Of a stretch of 64,000 nucleotides of DNA, positions 1-8,605 are shown piece after piece. Within the stretch, counting starts at the first letter, position 1. Each line of letters begins with the position of its first letter. The stretch covers positions 9,088,001 through 9,152,000 of the forward strand of contig NZ_CP012109.1 of the NCBI RefSeq assembly GCF_000280925.3, written 5' to 3'. A program made the translations under genes and the position numbers. The stretch comes from Myxococcus hansupus. GTDB taxonomy: Bacteria > Myxococcota > Myxococcia > Myxococcales > Myxococcaceae. The notes under the pieces were generated by a model. The model saw nothing but the letters and a program-made list of their open reading frames with translations, did not search any database and was not told the DNA's origin.

Positions 1-274
1 TGACGCGGCGCGGGTAGAACCAGAAGTAGTGCAGGCTCCACAGCAGCGCCACGCAGCCGGCCCACAGGATGAGGCTCCCGAAGGAGAACCAGTGGTACGG
101 GGACTTGGGATACATCCAGCCCCATTCACCGTTCATCCACCGCCAGGCCACGTTCTGCGCCAGCTCCATGAACCAGAAGAGCGGCGCGACGTAGAGCACC
201 TGGGTCAGCAGGATGCGGAGGAAGGGTCCGGAGTTCTTCCAGGTCAGCCTCGCGGGCCGGGCGAGTGAAGTCAT
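1..274 (-). CDS. membrane protein, partial (3' end outside window)
   Basis: The reading frame opens with ATG at 274 and stays open to the left edge, giving about 91 residues of a longer protein. An AGGGGA ribosome-binding site lies just upstream (CAGGGGACACC before ATG). The N-terminus is basic, then comes a hydrophobic stretch (FLRILLTQVLYVAPLFWFM) and, after a Trp-rich loop (NVAWRWMNGEWGW), a second one (SFGSLILWAGCVALLWSL) followed by HYFWFYPRR. It therefore looks like an integral inner-membrane protein with at least two helices and aromatic-rich loops. I do not recognise the family. The gene after it (493) runs the opposite way, so the 218 bp between them should hold divergent promoters. 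Confidence 0.6.
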   Translation of the reverse strand, partial: MTSLARPARLTWKNSGPFLRILLTQVLYVAPLFWFMELAQNVAWRWMNGEWGWMYPKSPYHWFSFGSLILWAGCVALLWSLHYFWFYPRRV

Positions 275-492
275 GGTGTCCCCTGCGGCGGCAATGGGTC
301 GTCCGGTGCCGCGTCAAAGTCAGTACGCGATGAGTCCCATTTCTTGAGCGGAAGATGGCGACAGGTGCTTACGCGGAGGCGCCAGAATCCAGTAGTGACG
401 GCCGCTTGAAACGGCCATTCCTGGAAATGACAGGGAGAAAGGTGGTTTCACACCCGTTGGTTTGAGGCGGGAAGGGCCCCAGAATCCGCCGG

Positions 493-3066
493 ATGATTCC
501 CACCCCCCGCCTGTCTCATCACCTCGGCCGGCCGCCCGTGCTGCTCGTCGCGCTCCTCTGCGCGGTGTCCACGGGCGCCCGCGCGGAAGTCCCCATCCAG
601 CGCTCCTTCCTGCGCATGCCGTCCTCCAACGGCCATGGCGCGGTGATGCTGGACGTGGAGCAGCGCAAGGTGACGCACTTCCGCGAGCACCTCTTCGCCA
701 CCGAGGAGCCCGTGATTGACGCGGCGGGCAATGACGTCTTCTCGCATGGCCATCCCCAGGTGATTCATTCGCGGGACCTGCTCTACGACGCCTTCTTTGG
801 CCTGCGCTCCGGCGGCACGCAGCGCTGGCTCAGCACGCTGGAGGCGGACCGGGACGCCAGCAACTACGCGGCCTGGACGACGGAGAAGACGGGCGGCACG
901 AGCGTGGCGTCGCTGGTGCAGCGGGTGGGCACGCTGGAGGCGACGACGTACGTGTTCGCGCCCCAGGGGTTGCCGCACGCGTCCTTCGTGATGGCGCTGC
1001 GCGTGCGCAACACCGGCGCGGCGGCGGTGACGGGCGTGAGCGCCTTCTCGCTCCACAACTTCCACCTGGGCTTTGGCCGTCCGGGCGTGATGGCGGACCT
1101 GGAGGAGAATGGCGAGACGGTGGAGCTCAGCGGCAACGACTTCGTGGAGAAGGGCTTCGCGGGCGTGGTCGTGGCCCATCCGCTGGGCGCGGTGGCGCGC
1201 AAGTCGGCGTGGCTGTCCAGCACCACGGGTTCGCAGAACGCGTACACGGTGGTGAACGGGGGCGGCGGACAGGACCTGCAGGAGTTCACCGCGCAGCCCT
1301 CGCCCGGCACGGGTTGGGCGACGGCGTACCAGTTCAACCTGGGCGACATCCCGGCGGGCGCGGAGCGGTGGGTGGGCGTGGCCTTCGCGCACCACGGCAA
1401 TCCCGAGGCGGCGACCACCGCGCGGCAGTGGCTGACGGAGTACGCGGGCGCGTCCGGCGCGAAGGCCCTGGTGGACGCGGAGGTCGCGCGGTGGGCCGCG
1501 TTCCAGACGGACACGGTGAAGGTGCCCGCGGGCATGTCGGCGGACGAGGAGTCGCTGCTGCGGCACTCGGCGGTGGTGTTGCACATGGCGCAGGTGCGTT
1601 CGCGTGACGCGTTCCTGCGCGAGTCGCTGTCCCGGGATGGGGAGCCGCGCCGCACGCGCTTCCGGGCGCCGGACGGCTCACCCGCGACGTTGCCGGGGAT
1701 GGTGCGGCACGCGGGGTATGGCGCGGTGCTGGCGAGCCTGCCGCCCGGGCAGTGGACGTATGCCTGGATTCGCGACGGCGCCTACGCGGTGGCGGGCATG
1801 GCCACGCTGGGCATGCGGAGCGAGGCCCGCGACGCGCTGGCCTACTACCTCAACGCGGACAGCGGCCGGTTCCAGAACTGGCGTGAACTGGAGCCGTACT
1901 CGATGCCGCCGTACATCATCACGCTCACGCGCTACCACGGCTTCGGCGTGGAGGAGACGGACTTCAACGAGGCGGGGCCGAACATCGAGTTCGACGGCTT
2001 CGGTCTCTTCCTCTGGGCGCTGCGGCACTACGAGCGCACGACGGGCGACACCACGCTGGTGGACGAGACGTGGCCCACGGTGTCCACGAAGGTGGGCGAC
2101 GCGCTGGTGGCGCTCATCGACCCGGCGACGGGGCTCATCCGGCCGGACTCGTCCATCTGGGAGACGCACTGGAACGGGCGTCAGCGCGCGTGGACGTACA
2201 CCAGCCTCACGGCGGCGCGTGGTCTGTGTGACGCGGCGGAGCTGGCGCAGCGGGTGGGGGACACGGAGCGCGCCACGCGTTACCGGCAGGCGGGTGAGTC
2301 CATTCGCCGGGCGATGGCGGAGAAGCTGACGGACGGCAACTTCGCGCTGGCCTCCAACCTGGAGGAGCTGACGGTGGGCCGGGGGTATTGGGACGCGGCG
2401 GTGTTCGACGCGTTCGCCTTCGAGCTGTTCGACCCGGCGGGGAAGATTGCCCAGGCCACCTACCGGGGGCTGGACCTGCGGCTGTCTTCACCGGCGGGCG
2501 CGGGCTGGCAGCGCAACGATGACCGGTATGACCACCCGGGCAGCACGGACCTGAGTCCCTGGGGCGGTGAGTACGACAGCGCGGAGTGGGTCATCGTCAG
2601 CCTGCGCGGCGCGGTGGCCAAGCGCATGGGCGGTGACGCGGCGCGCGCCGACCGCGTGCTGAAGTGGGTGACGGACCAGTCGATGAAGAACTACCTGGCC
2701 ATCGCGGAGACGTACGACGAGACGAACGGTACGTACAAGTACAACACGCCCATGGCCGGCTTCGGCGCGGGGGCGTACGCGCTGGCGCTGGACCACCGCG
2801 CGACGGGCGAGAACGACCCGGCGTGTGGCGCGTACTTCGACGAGAGCACGCTGACGAAGCAGCCGGACGCGGGCACGGGCACGCCGGACGCGGGGCCGCA
2901 GACGCCAGATGCCGGGCCGCAGACGCCGGACGCGGGCACGCCGCCGGATGACAGCGGCGTCGGCGGTGGTGGCGGCTGCAACGCCACGGGGCCGGGCGCC
3001 GTGGCGCTGTGGATGGTGTTGGCCTTCGCCGGACTGGCCGTGGCGTTGCGCCGTCGCGGCGTCTGA
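493..3066 (+). CDS. secreted GH15 glucoamylase-like glycosidase with MYXO-CTERM-like anchor
   Basis: An 857-residue exported protein with a signal peptide (VLLVALLCAVSTGARA, cleavage near residue 33). A beta-rich N-terminal region is followed by an (alpha/alpha)6 barrel typical of glycoside hydrolase family 15. The motif WTYAWIRDGAYAVAGM marks the barrel. IWETHWN at about residues 556-562 supplies the likely general acid E557, and PWGGEYDS supplies the likely base E693. The family hydrolyses alpha-glucosidic bonds of starch-like glucans or related oligosaccharides; the substrate here is not known. After residue ~790 comes a low-complexity linker of TPDAG repeats. The end (GGGGC, then a hydrophobic helix, then RRRG) resembles the MYXO-CTERM sorting signal that attaches proteins to the surface of myxobacteria. 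It converges with the penicillin-binding protein gene on the other strand. Confidence 0.85.
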   Translation: MIPTPRLSHHLGRPPVLLVALLCAVSTGARAEVPIQRSFLRMPSSNGHGAVMLDVEQRKVTHFREHLFATEEPVIDAAGNDVFSHGHPQVIHSRDLLYDAFFGLRSGGTQRWLSTLEADRDASNYAAWTTEKTGGTSVASLVQRVGTLEATTYVFAPQGLPHASFVMALRVRNTGAAAVTGVSAFSLHNFHLGFGRPGVMADLEENGETVELSGNDFVEKGFAGVVVAHPLGAVARKSAWLSSTTGSQNAYTVVNGGGGQDLQEFTAQPSPGTGWATAYQFNLGDIPAGAERWVGVAFAHHGNPEAATTARQWLTEYAGASGAKALVDAEVARWAAFQTDTVKVPAGMSADEESLLRHSAVVLHMAQVRSRDAFLRESLSRDGEPRRTRFRAPDGSPATLPGMVRHAGYGAVLASLPPGQWTYAWIRDGAYAVAGMATLGMRSEARDALAYYLNADSGRFQNWRELEPYSMPPYIITLTRYHGFGVEETDFNEAGPNIEFDGFGLFLWALRHYERTTGDTTLVDETWPTVSTKVGDALVALIDPATGLIRPDSSIWETHWNGRQRAWTYTSLTAARGLCDAAELAQRVGDTERATRYRQAGESIRRAMAEKLTDGNFALASNLEELTVGRGYWDAAVFDAFAFELFDPAGKIAQATYRGLDLRLSSPAGAGWQRNDDRYDHPGSTDLSPWGGEYDSAEWVIVSLRGAVAKRMGGDAARADRVLKWVTDQSMKNYLAIAETYDETNGTYKYNTPMAGFGAGAYALALDHRATGENDPACGAYFDESTLTKQPDAGTGTPDAGPQTPDAGPQTPDAGTPPDDSGVGGGGGCNATGPGAVALWMVLAFAGLAVALRRRGV

Positions 3067-3090
3067 CCGAGGTCTCGTGGGGAGCAGGGC

Positions 3091-3158
3091 CCGCGGTGGA
3101 TGGAGCACCGCGGTGAGACAGGTGGGCACGGCGCGCGGTGGAGGAAGCACCGCGTGCC
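3091..3158. terminator. twin GC hairpins between convergent genes
   Basis: Two near-identical inverted repeats follow each other. CCGCGGTG at 3091-3098 pairs with CACCGCGG at 3106-3113 around a 7-base loop. CGCGGTG at 3134-3140 pairs with CACCGCG at 3148-3154, also with a 7-base loop, and can extend outward (GGCAC/GTGCC) with a bulge. They lie between the stop of the GH15 gene and the stop of the convergent PBP gene, as expected of a bidirectional terminator. There is no T-run, so it may act with Rho, or be a small palindromic repeat family instead. Confidence 0.5.
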
Positions 3159-3168
3159 GGTTCCACGG

Positions 3169-5070
3169 CTACAGCGCGCCGGCGAACTTCGCGGCGATGG
3201 GCGCGGCGACACGGCCGCCCACGCCGCCCCCTTCGACCAGGACCGCGAAGCCAATGCCCTTGCGGAAGCCGATGAACCACGCGTGCGTCGGCAGCGGCGG
3301 GACGGTGCCGAACTCAGCGGTGCCCGTCTTCCCTCCGAGCCCGGAGACCTGCCGGCCCGCCTTACCGGAGCCCTCCATCACCACGGCGCGCATGAGGACG
3401 GAAAGGGGCTTGCGGACGCCGTCCGCGAGTTCGCTGCTTGGTCCATCCTCCAGTCCCTCCACGAGATAGGGCGCGCGCCACTCGCCGGACTCCGCTGCCG
3501 CCGCGACCGAGGCCATGTGCAGCGGCGTCGCCAGCACACGCCCCTGGCCGATGGCTGCGGCTGCCAGCTCGATGTCATCGACGGGCGTGGGGAACGACGA
3601 GGCCGCCGAGGTGAGCCCGGGGAAGTAGGGCACATCGAAGCCGAAGCGGCGGGCCGCCGCGCCGAGCGCCTCCTTCCCGAGCTGCGTCGCCATCGTCACG
3701 AACGCGGTGTTGCACGAGTGCGCGAAGACCTGCCGCAGCGTGGTGGTGCCCATGGACTCGCCTTCAAAGTTCCGGAAGGGCTTGGTGCGGACCATCGTCA
3801 CGGGAGGACAGTCGACCGGTGAATCCGTGCGCATGCCCCGCGCGAGCAAGGCCTCCGTGGTGACGACCTTGAAGGTCGACCCCGGGGGATATCGTCCGGT
3901 GAGCGCGCGGTGCAGCGGCTGCGACAGGGGCCTGCTCGCGACGGCGAGGACGGCACCCGTCGCGCTGTCCACGGCGACGAGGGCCGCGGGCTGCGTCACA
4001 CTTTCGAGCGCGGCCTCGGCGGCTGCCTGGACTTCGCGGCGAATCGTGGTGGTCAGCGGCGCGCCCGGCTCACCATCGAAGTGGAAGAGCACGCGGGTTT
4101 CGCCCGAGGGCCGCGTGAGGATGACATCGCCAGAAGGGCTCCCCGCGAGCTGGACCTCATAGGCCCGTTCCAGTCCGGAGAGGCCCACGAGGTCGCCGGG
4201 CAGGTAGGTGACTCCAAGTTGGGGGAGCAGTTCGGCGGTCACCTCGCCCACGCGGCCCAACGTATGGGACGCGAAGCCATCCACCGGTGTCCGCGCGCTC
4301 TTGCGGCGGAAGAAGATGCCGGGCACGGGCGCCAGGGTGGGGCGCACCTGCTGGTAGCGCTCCTGGGGGATGTCGATGATGGGCACGAAGCGACTGGTCA
4401 CCGGGCCCGCTGCGTTCAGTGCTGCATCCAAATGCGCCGGGGGCACCCCCAAATGCGCCTGGAGCACCGAGGCCACGTCCGCGCGGTTCCGGATGCGGGT
4501 GGGGTCGACACCAATGGCGATGACCTCGCCTTGAAGGGTGAGGAGGGCTCCCCTGGCGTCGAGGATGTCCGCCCGCTCCGGCGTCGTGCGGGTGCGAGAG
4601 AACCGGTCCCCATCGCGCACATCGGGATGGAGCACCGCGGGGGTCCACCGGACACGCCATGGCCCTTGCTGCCGGACGAAGTGCAGCGTGCCTTCCAGCG
4701 CCCACTCCCCGAGCCCTCGCAACTGATGCACGGCGTGGTAGGTGACGCGCGCCGAGTCGCCGTCACTCTGAACATCGCCGAGTTCAAACTCGGATGCAGT
4801 GATGCGCAGCCCATCGCGGAACGCCTGGTGCAGCGCCTCGAAACGCGCGGGCGGCTCGGCCACGGCGCGACGCATGGCGGCGAGGTCTCCGGCGGCCCAG
4901 GCGCGCAGATAGGCCTCGGCCTCGGCATCCGGCCCGGGTGCCCGGACAGGACTCGGGGCCGTGGGGCTTGGACTCGGGCGTACGGGGGGCTGCACCTGCT
5001 GGGATGCGCAGGCCGTCAGGAGCACGGCCGCCAACGCAAGGACTCCGACCTTCCACGCTCGCCAGGACAC
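3169..5070 (-). CDS. lipoprotein class B penicillin-binding transpeptidase (NTF2-like/MecA_N type)
   Basis: This 633-residue protein cross-links peptidoglycan. It starts best at the GTG at 5070, because that gives a textbook lipoprotein signal (WKVGVLALAAVLLTAC). The longer frame to a TTG at 5157 would bury the signal. After the lipobox comes an NTF2-like domain (about residues 40-150, AEAYLRAWAAGDLAAMRRAV), as at the N-terminus of MecA-type PBPs. A PBP dimerisation region follows, then the transpeptidase with all three motifs: STFK with S398 and K401, SCN with S452, and KTGT with K581. Lipid anchoring replaces the usual transmembrane helix. No other cell-wall gene adjoins it. The 302 bases between 5071 and the pncC start hold divergent upstream sequence and no other gene. 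A beta-lactam sensor or resistance role is possible but not shown. Confidence 0.85.
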   Translation of the reverse strand: MSWRAWKVGVLALAAVLLTACASQQVQPPVRPSPSPTAPSPVRAPGPDAEAEAYLRAWAAGDLAAMRRAVAEPPARFEALHQAFRDGLRITASEFELGDVQSDGDSARVTYHAVHQLRGLGEWALEGTLHFVRQQGPWRVRWTPAVLHPDVRDGDRFSRTRTTPERADILDARGALLTLQGEVIAIGVDPTRIRNRADVASVLQAHLGVPPAHLDAALNAAGPVTSRFVPIIDIPQERYQQVRPTLAPVPGIFFRRKSARTPVDGFASHTLGRVGEVTAELLPQLGVTYLPGDLVGLSGLERAYEVQLAGSPSGDVILTRPSGETRVLFHFDGEPGAPLTTTIRREVQAAAEAALESVTQPAALVAVDSATGAVLAVASRPLSQPLHRALTGRYPPGSTFKVVTTEALLARGMRTDSPVDCPPVTMVRTKPFRNFEGESMGTTTLRQVFAHSCNTAFVTMATQLGKEALGAAARRFGFDVPYFPGLTSAASSFPTPVDDIELAAAAIGQGRVLATPLHMASVAAAAESGEWRAPYLVEGLEDGPSSELADGVRKPLSVLMRAVVMEGSGKAGRQVSGLGGKTGTAEFGTVPPLPTHAWFIGFRKGIGFAVLVEGGGVGGRVAAPIAAKFAGAL

Positions 5071-5372
5071 GGAGGCACTCTGTTGCGCACGGAGACGAGG
5101 CGGGCAAGAAATCCACCGCGAGGGGCACTCCGCGTCCCTCCTCGGTGCGGCTGTCAACGGACCGGGAGACCGAGGACGGGGGCGGACACGCAGCGCCTCC
5201 GGGAGATTCCACGGGGTTCGGTGCGTGCTGCTACGGTGAAGTCTTCTCCGTGAAGGTGTGCGTGGTGGTACGGGTGCGGCATGGCCTCCCGGGTGAAGGC
5301 TCGGCCCACGGTCGAGCGCGTGGCTCGATGGGCGCTGTGCACGCCGGTCGCGGAACGGAGGGAGTGAGCCCC

Positions 5373-5876
5373 ATGACGGAAGCAGCCCTGGAGGAGTTGG
5401 CGCGGCAGGCGCTGGAGCGGTGTCGCGCGGCGGTGGTGCGGCTGGCGCTGGTGGAGGCCTGCACGGGCGGGCTGCTCTGCGAGAAGCTGACGGCGGTGTC
5501 CGGGGCCTCGGCGGTGGTGGAGCGTGGCTTCATTCCCTACTCGTACGAGTCGAAGGTGGAGCAGCTCGGTGTGTCGCTGGCGTTGCTCCAGGCGCACGGC
5601 TCCGTCAGCGCGGAGGCGGTGGAGGCCCTTGCGCAGGGCGCCCTGGCGCGCTCCACGGCGGACTGGGTGGTGGCGGAGACGGGCATCGCCGGGCCTGGCG
5701 GTGGCACGCCGCAGAAGCCCGTGGGGCTGGCCTTCGTGGCGGTGCTCCAGCGAGGTGGGCAATCCACGGTGGAGCGCCACGTCTTCACCGGAGACCGGGC
5801 CGAGGTCCGCCGCGCCATCGCGGGCCGGGTGTTGTCGCTGCTGTTGGAGCGGCTGGACGCGCCGGCCTCTTCCTGA
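5373..5876 (+). CDS. pncC: CinA C-terminal domain protein, nicotinamide-nucleotide amidohydrolase (PncC)
   Basis: A 167-residue stand-alone CinA C-terminal domain. The family converts nicotinamide mononucleotide to nicotinic acid mononucleotide in pyridine nucleotide recycling. Diagnostic motifs are LVEACTGGLLCEKLTAVSGAS near residues 27-47 (the family's ESCTGG-type signature, with EACTGG here), ERGFIPYSYESKVEQLGV, and AETGIAGPGGGTPQKPVG. The length matches single-domain PncC proteins, which lack the N-terminal MoaB-like domain of full CinA. The start at 5373 is preceded by GGAGGGAG; an open frame extends upstream but has no family similarity. A hairpin directly after the stop suggests a single-gene transcript. 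Confidence 0.85.
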   Translation: MTEAALEELARQALERCRAAVVRLALVEACTGGLLCEKLTAVSGASAVVERGFIPYSYESKVEQLGVSLALLQAHGSVSAEAVEALAQGALARSTADWVVAETGIAGPGGGTPQKPVGLAFVAVLQRGGQSTVERHVFTGDRAEVRRAIAGRVLSLLLERLDAPASS

Positions 5877-5880
5877 CGGG

Positions 5881-5901
5881 GCACCCCTGGGGGTGCTTGT
5901 T
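5881..5901 (+). terminator. rho-independent-like terminator of pncC
   Basis: GCACCCC at 5881-5887 pairs perfectly with GGGGTGC at 5890-5896 around a 2-base loop and is followed by TTGTT. It begins only four bases after the pncC stop codon. Confidence 0.6.
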
Positions 5902-5960
5902 CCCGCGAGAGGCATTCGTCAGACTCCTGAAGATCCTGTTTGGAACACCGGGAGGTCCGC

Positions 5961-6428
5961 GTGGCGAACACCGTGGGAGTCAACAAGATGTCCGTGGTGA
6001 CGAAGGCCACGAACGGCGTCACCGTCGCCTTTCCGGATGTGTGCAAGACGCCCAGCCCCGCAGGTCCCGTCCCCATTCCCTATCCGAACGTCGCCATGTC
6101 CTCGGACACGGACAAGGGCACCAAGGACGTGTCGGTGGCGGGGAACCCGGTGTGCGTCCAGGACTCCAACTTCAAGATGAGCACGGGAGACGAGGCCGGC
6201 ACCGCGGGTGGCGGTGTGGCCTCCAGCAAGACGAAGGGCAAGGCCGAGTTCGTCAACTACTCCTTCGACGTGAAGTTCGAGGGGAAGAGCGTGGCGCGGT
6301 CCTTCGACCTGATGCTGCACAACGACAAGAACACGCCTCCCGCGCCGCTGATTCAGCCGCCTGTCATCGCCCTCGGGAAGGATGGGAAGGCGGAGTACAC
6401 CTGTCCCATCTGCGAAAAGGTGTCGTGA
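5961..6428 (+). CDS. PAAR-like (DUF4150) protein, T6SS effector tip
   Basis: A 155-residue protein of the DUF4150/PAAR-like family. These proteins cap the VgrG spike of type VI secretion systems and carry or recruit toxins. The core is visible as NKMSVVTKATNGVTVAFPDV, then KTPSPAGPVPIPYPNVA and GNPVCVQDSNFKMSTGDEAGTA. The start is taken as GTG at 5961, because GGGAGG sits five bases upstream and the family usually begins MANxV; a longer frame from 5940 is possible. The protein ends abruptly at EYTCPICEKVS, a Cys-x2-Cys pair that looks like the beginning of another domain. It may therefore be a truncated or split effector. It points toward the minus-strand nuclease and immunity genes, and no T6SS structural gene is in the window. 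Confidence 0.75.
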   Translation: MANTVGVNKMSVVTKATNGVTVAFPDVCKTPSPAGPVPIPYPNVAMSSDTDKGTKDVSVAGNPVCVQDSNFKMSTGDEAGTAGGGVASSKTKGKAEFVNYSFDVKFEGKSVARSFDLMLHNDKNTPPAPLIQPPVIALGKDGKAEYTCPICEKVS

Positions 6429-6452
6429 CGTAGCGCACGGGCGCCGCCGCGC

Positions 6453-7250
6453 TCAGGGCAGCGGCACGGACGGGAAGGTCGTCACCTGGAAGGCGGCGTA
6501 GCGCGTCTGTCGCGCCAGGGAGGGGCAGAAGGCGTACTCGGGCTCCGTGGGGATTTCGGCGCGCTCCAGGATTCGAAGCCACGCGAGCCCCTCCAGGTAG
6601 ATGGAGGACTGGGGCACGAAGAGGCTGTCAGTGGCGTAGATGGACTCGCGCTTCATCTTCTTGAGCTTGGCGGAGCGCTCTTCGATCAGGTCCGCGAACG
6701 CCTGCGCGCAGCCCGCGGCGTCGCGCGCCAGGAGCTGGCGTCCGAGGTCGAGCCGGGGATTCGTCCCGCCCTCCAGCACGGCCTCGAAGCGGTCGAGGAT
6801 GGCGCGCAGCTCGTCCTGAGGGGCGTCCAGCACGTAGCGGTGGAGAAAGTGGGCGGCGAGGAAGTCGTCTTCGTACTCGGTGCCGTCCGAGCAGGTGGTG
6901 CGGGAGACGCGGGCAAGCTGCCGGGCCAGCTCCCACTGATTCGCGGCGAGGGCCGCGTGGAGGCCCCGGGCGTTGCTGGCCTTGAGCAGCTTGAGGGGCG
7001 GCGGGTTGAGCTTCGCGCCACGCTCGAGGACCCAGTGTCGCGTCTGGGCGCTCCGGATGAGCTGGTGGAAGAAGCCATCCACCTCTGCGTCCAGGAGGAG
7101 CTCGCAGATGCCCACGGCCTGGTAGTAGACGCAGGCGGCATCGGCCTCGGCGAGCTGCTGAACCGGGTCGGAGGTGGCCTGCAGCACGCTATGGATGTGG
7201 AAGTTCAGCAGGGTGACCATCTCGCCGCTGATTTCGTCCAGGGGTTCCAT
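6453..7250 (-). CDS. Imm49-like immunity protein (tentative)
   Basis: A 265-residue soluble, mostly helical protein without signal peptide or membrane segment. Its end (SSIYLEGLAWLRILERAEI, then PSLARQTRYAAF) recalls the Imm49 family of polymorphic-toxin immunity proteins, where a similar segment closes the protein. I am not certain of the family. The position supports an immunity role: it is the last gene of the minus-strand run of four Imm11 genes, 6 bases after the first Imm11 stop, and convergent with the PAAR-like gene. Its toxin is not obvious. Either the neighbouring nuclease is not its target or the matching toxin has been lost. Confidence 0.5.
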   Translation of the reverse strand: MEPLDEISGEMVTLLNFHIHSVLQATSDPVQQLAEADAACVYYQAVGICELLLDAEVDGFFHQLIRSAQTRHWVLERGAKLNPPPLKLLKASNARGLHAALAANQWELARQLARVSRTTCSDGTEYEDDFLAAHFLHRYVLDAPQDELRAILDRFEAVLEGGTNPRLDLGRQLLARDAAGCAQAFADLIEERSAKLKKMKRESIYATDSLFVPQSSIYLEGLAWLRILERAEIPTEPEYAFCPSLARQTRYAAFQVTTFPSVPLP

Positions 7251-7256
7251 GGGGCC

Positions 7257-7838
7257 TCAGTTGCCTTGGTACTCGGCGACTTCAGGGGTGGAGAAGCCAC
7301 GGAAGCCCGCGGCCTTCAGCTTCGCTGCAAGGTCTCGGTGGATGAGCATCGCTCCCGAGACGGCTTTGAGGCGCAGGAGCTGGAAGTCTGCGGGAATCTT
7401 GTTCTCGTCAACCGTGAGGTTCCGGATGTTCATCAGTTCATCCGGGTCGAGCAGGTTCTCTTCGTGCTCGGTCTTCTCCAAGTCGATGCAGTCGACGAGG
7501 GGAAGCATGTTGGCGATGAAGTAGCGCTCCTGGGGCTCCCGGTCTTTGTGGTTCAGGACCCGGACCGGCAGGTATTCGATGTGCTGGACGCGTTCGGCAT
7601 CGAGGAAGGCTCTCGCCTTTTCGTTGACGATCAACTGGCTGTCCAGGTTGTAGAGCACTTCATGCAGCGAGGTGCTGTCCGGAAAGTCATCCCGCATTCG
7701 GTATGCAGCGTGCTGCGGGAACGAGGATTCCAGCGAGAGCCCTGCGCACAGCTTGAAGGACTGTCCGTAGTTCAAGATGTAGCCGCAGCGAGCCCCGTCG
7801 CCTTCTGGTACGGGTTGAATGAGAACGTAGTTCGTCAT
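7257..7838 (-). CDS. Imm11-family immunity protein, copy A
   Basis: A 193-residue protein of the Imm11 family (Pfam PF07791, named after M. xanthus MXAN_0049). The shared framework is a YVLIQP start, then HAAYRMRDDFPDSTSLHEVL, VLNHKDREPQERYFIANMLP, and the ending LAAKLKAAGFRGFSTPEV. It is one of four tandem paralogs (7257, 7906, 8606, 9287) downstream of a nuclease gene. It is presumed to bind and block a toxin in the cytoplasm. The last 45 or so residues are almost the same as in copy D, although the N-terminal halves of A and D differ much more, which suggests recombination between copies. The upstream ribosome-binding site is weak, as for the other copies. Confidence 0.8.
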   Translation of the reverse strand: MTNYVLIQPVPEGDGARCGYILNYGQSFKLCAGLSLESSFPQHAAYRMRDDFPDSTSLHEVLYNLDSQLIVNEKARAFLDAERVQHIEYLPVRVLNHKDREPQERYFIANMLPLVDCIDLEKTEHEENLLDPDELMNIRNLTVDENKIPADFQLLRLKAVSGAMLIHRDLAAKLKAAGFRGFSTPEVAEYQGN

Positions 7839-7905
7839 GGCGATATGCGGCTCGGCGCTCGGGGAGGTAGGTCGTACGAAGCTGGGGCTACACAGGGTTC
7901 ACGCA

Positions 7906-8487
7906 TCAGGCGGCATCAAACTCTGAGAGTTCTGCGATATTGAAGCCCCTGAACCCGGCGGACTTCAGCTTCTCGGCGAGCTTTCTGTGAATCAGGACCG
8001 CGGACTGCACCCGGTCCATTCGAAAGAGCAGAAAGTCCGCAGGGATCATCTCCTCGATCACAGTGAGATTGGAGACCTCCATGAACGAGGAGGGATCGAG
8101 CGGATTCTCCTCGTATCGGGTTTGCTCCAAATCGACGCAGGCAACGAGCGGGAGCATGTTGATGATGAAGTAGCGCTCACCAATCTCACGGCCTTTGTGG
8201 TTGAGGACCTTTACCGGCAGGTATTCGACGCGCTTGACGCCTTCAGCGTCCAGGAATGCTCGTACCCTCTCGTTGATGACGAGTTGCCGATCCAAGTTGT
8301 AGAGCGATTCGTGCAGGAGGATGTTGTCCGGAAAGTCATCGCGCATGCGATACGCCGCATCAGAAGGAATCTTGCCCGACAAGGGGATGCCTTCACGGAG
8401 TTCGAATCGGTTGTCGTAGTTCTGCAGATTGCCGAATCGAGCCGCGTCGCCTTCGCACGTGGACTCAATATAGACGTAGCTTGTCAT
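7906..8487 (-). CDS. Imm11-family immunity protein, copy B
   Basis: A 193-residue Imm11 paralog. The ATG at 8487 is preferred over the one two codons earlier (8493) because all four copies then begin alike (M-[TK]-x-Y or MNY) and a GGA lies at a suitable distance. Conserved blocks are DAARFGNLQNYDNRFELREG, SDAAYRMRDDFPDN, VLNHKGREIGERYFIINM and KLKSAGFRGFNIAEL. Its N-terminal half is closest to copy C, while the second half has diverged (for example LFRMDRVQSAVLIHRKLAEK). It probably recognises a different toxin variant from the other copies. Gaps to the neighbours are 67 and 118 bp, longer than usual in this operon. Confidence 0.8.
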   Translation of the reverse strand: MTSYVYIESTCEGDAARFGNLQNYDNRFELREGIPLSGKIPSDAAYRMRDDFPDNILLHESLYNLDRQLVINERVRAFLDAEGVKRVEYLPVKVLNHKGREIGERYFIINMLPLVACVDLEQTRYEENPLDPSSFMEVSNLTVIEEMIPADFLLFRMDRVQSAVLIHRKLAEKLKSAGFRGFNIAELSEFDAA

Positions 8488-8605
8488 GGGCATTCCACTG
8501 CCGCGCTGGTCTGGTACTTCATGGTCTTGTAGATGCCAGAGTTGGCTGCGGCTCCGCCAGTGGTGTTGCGTGGGCGTGCCCTAGAGGGATGGGCTGCAAT
8601 GCGGC

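Noticed and set aside
448..1584. Long open frame on the minus strand opposite the GH15 gene
   Set aside because: Arg/His-rich translation without domains, an antisense artefact of strong GC bias at third positions. The GH15 frame on the plus strand has clear motifs.
4938..5372. N-terminal extension of the CinA/PncC gene
   Set aside because: The upstream part of the frame overlaps the PBP gene on the other strand, has no family similarity and lacks a ribosome-binding site. The good site is before 5373.
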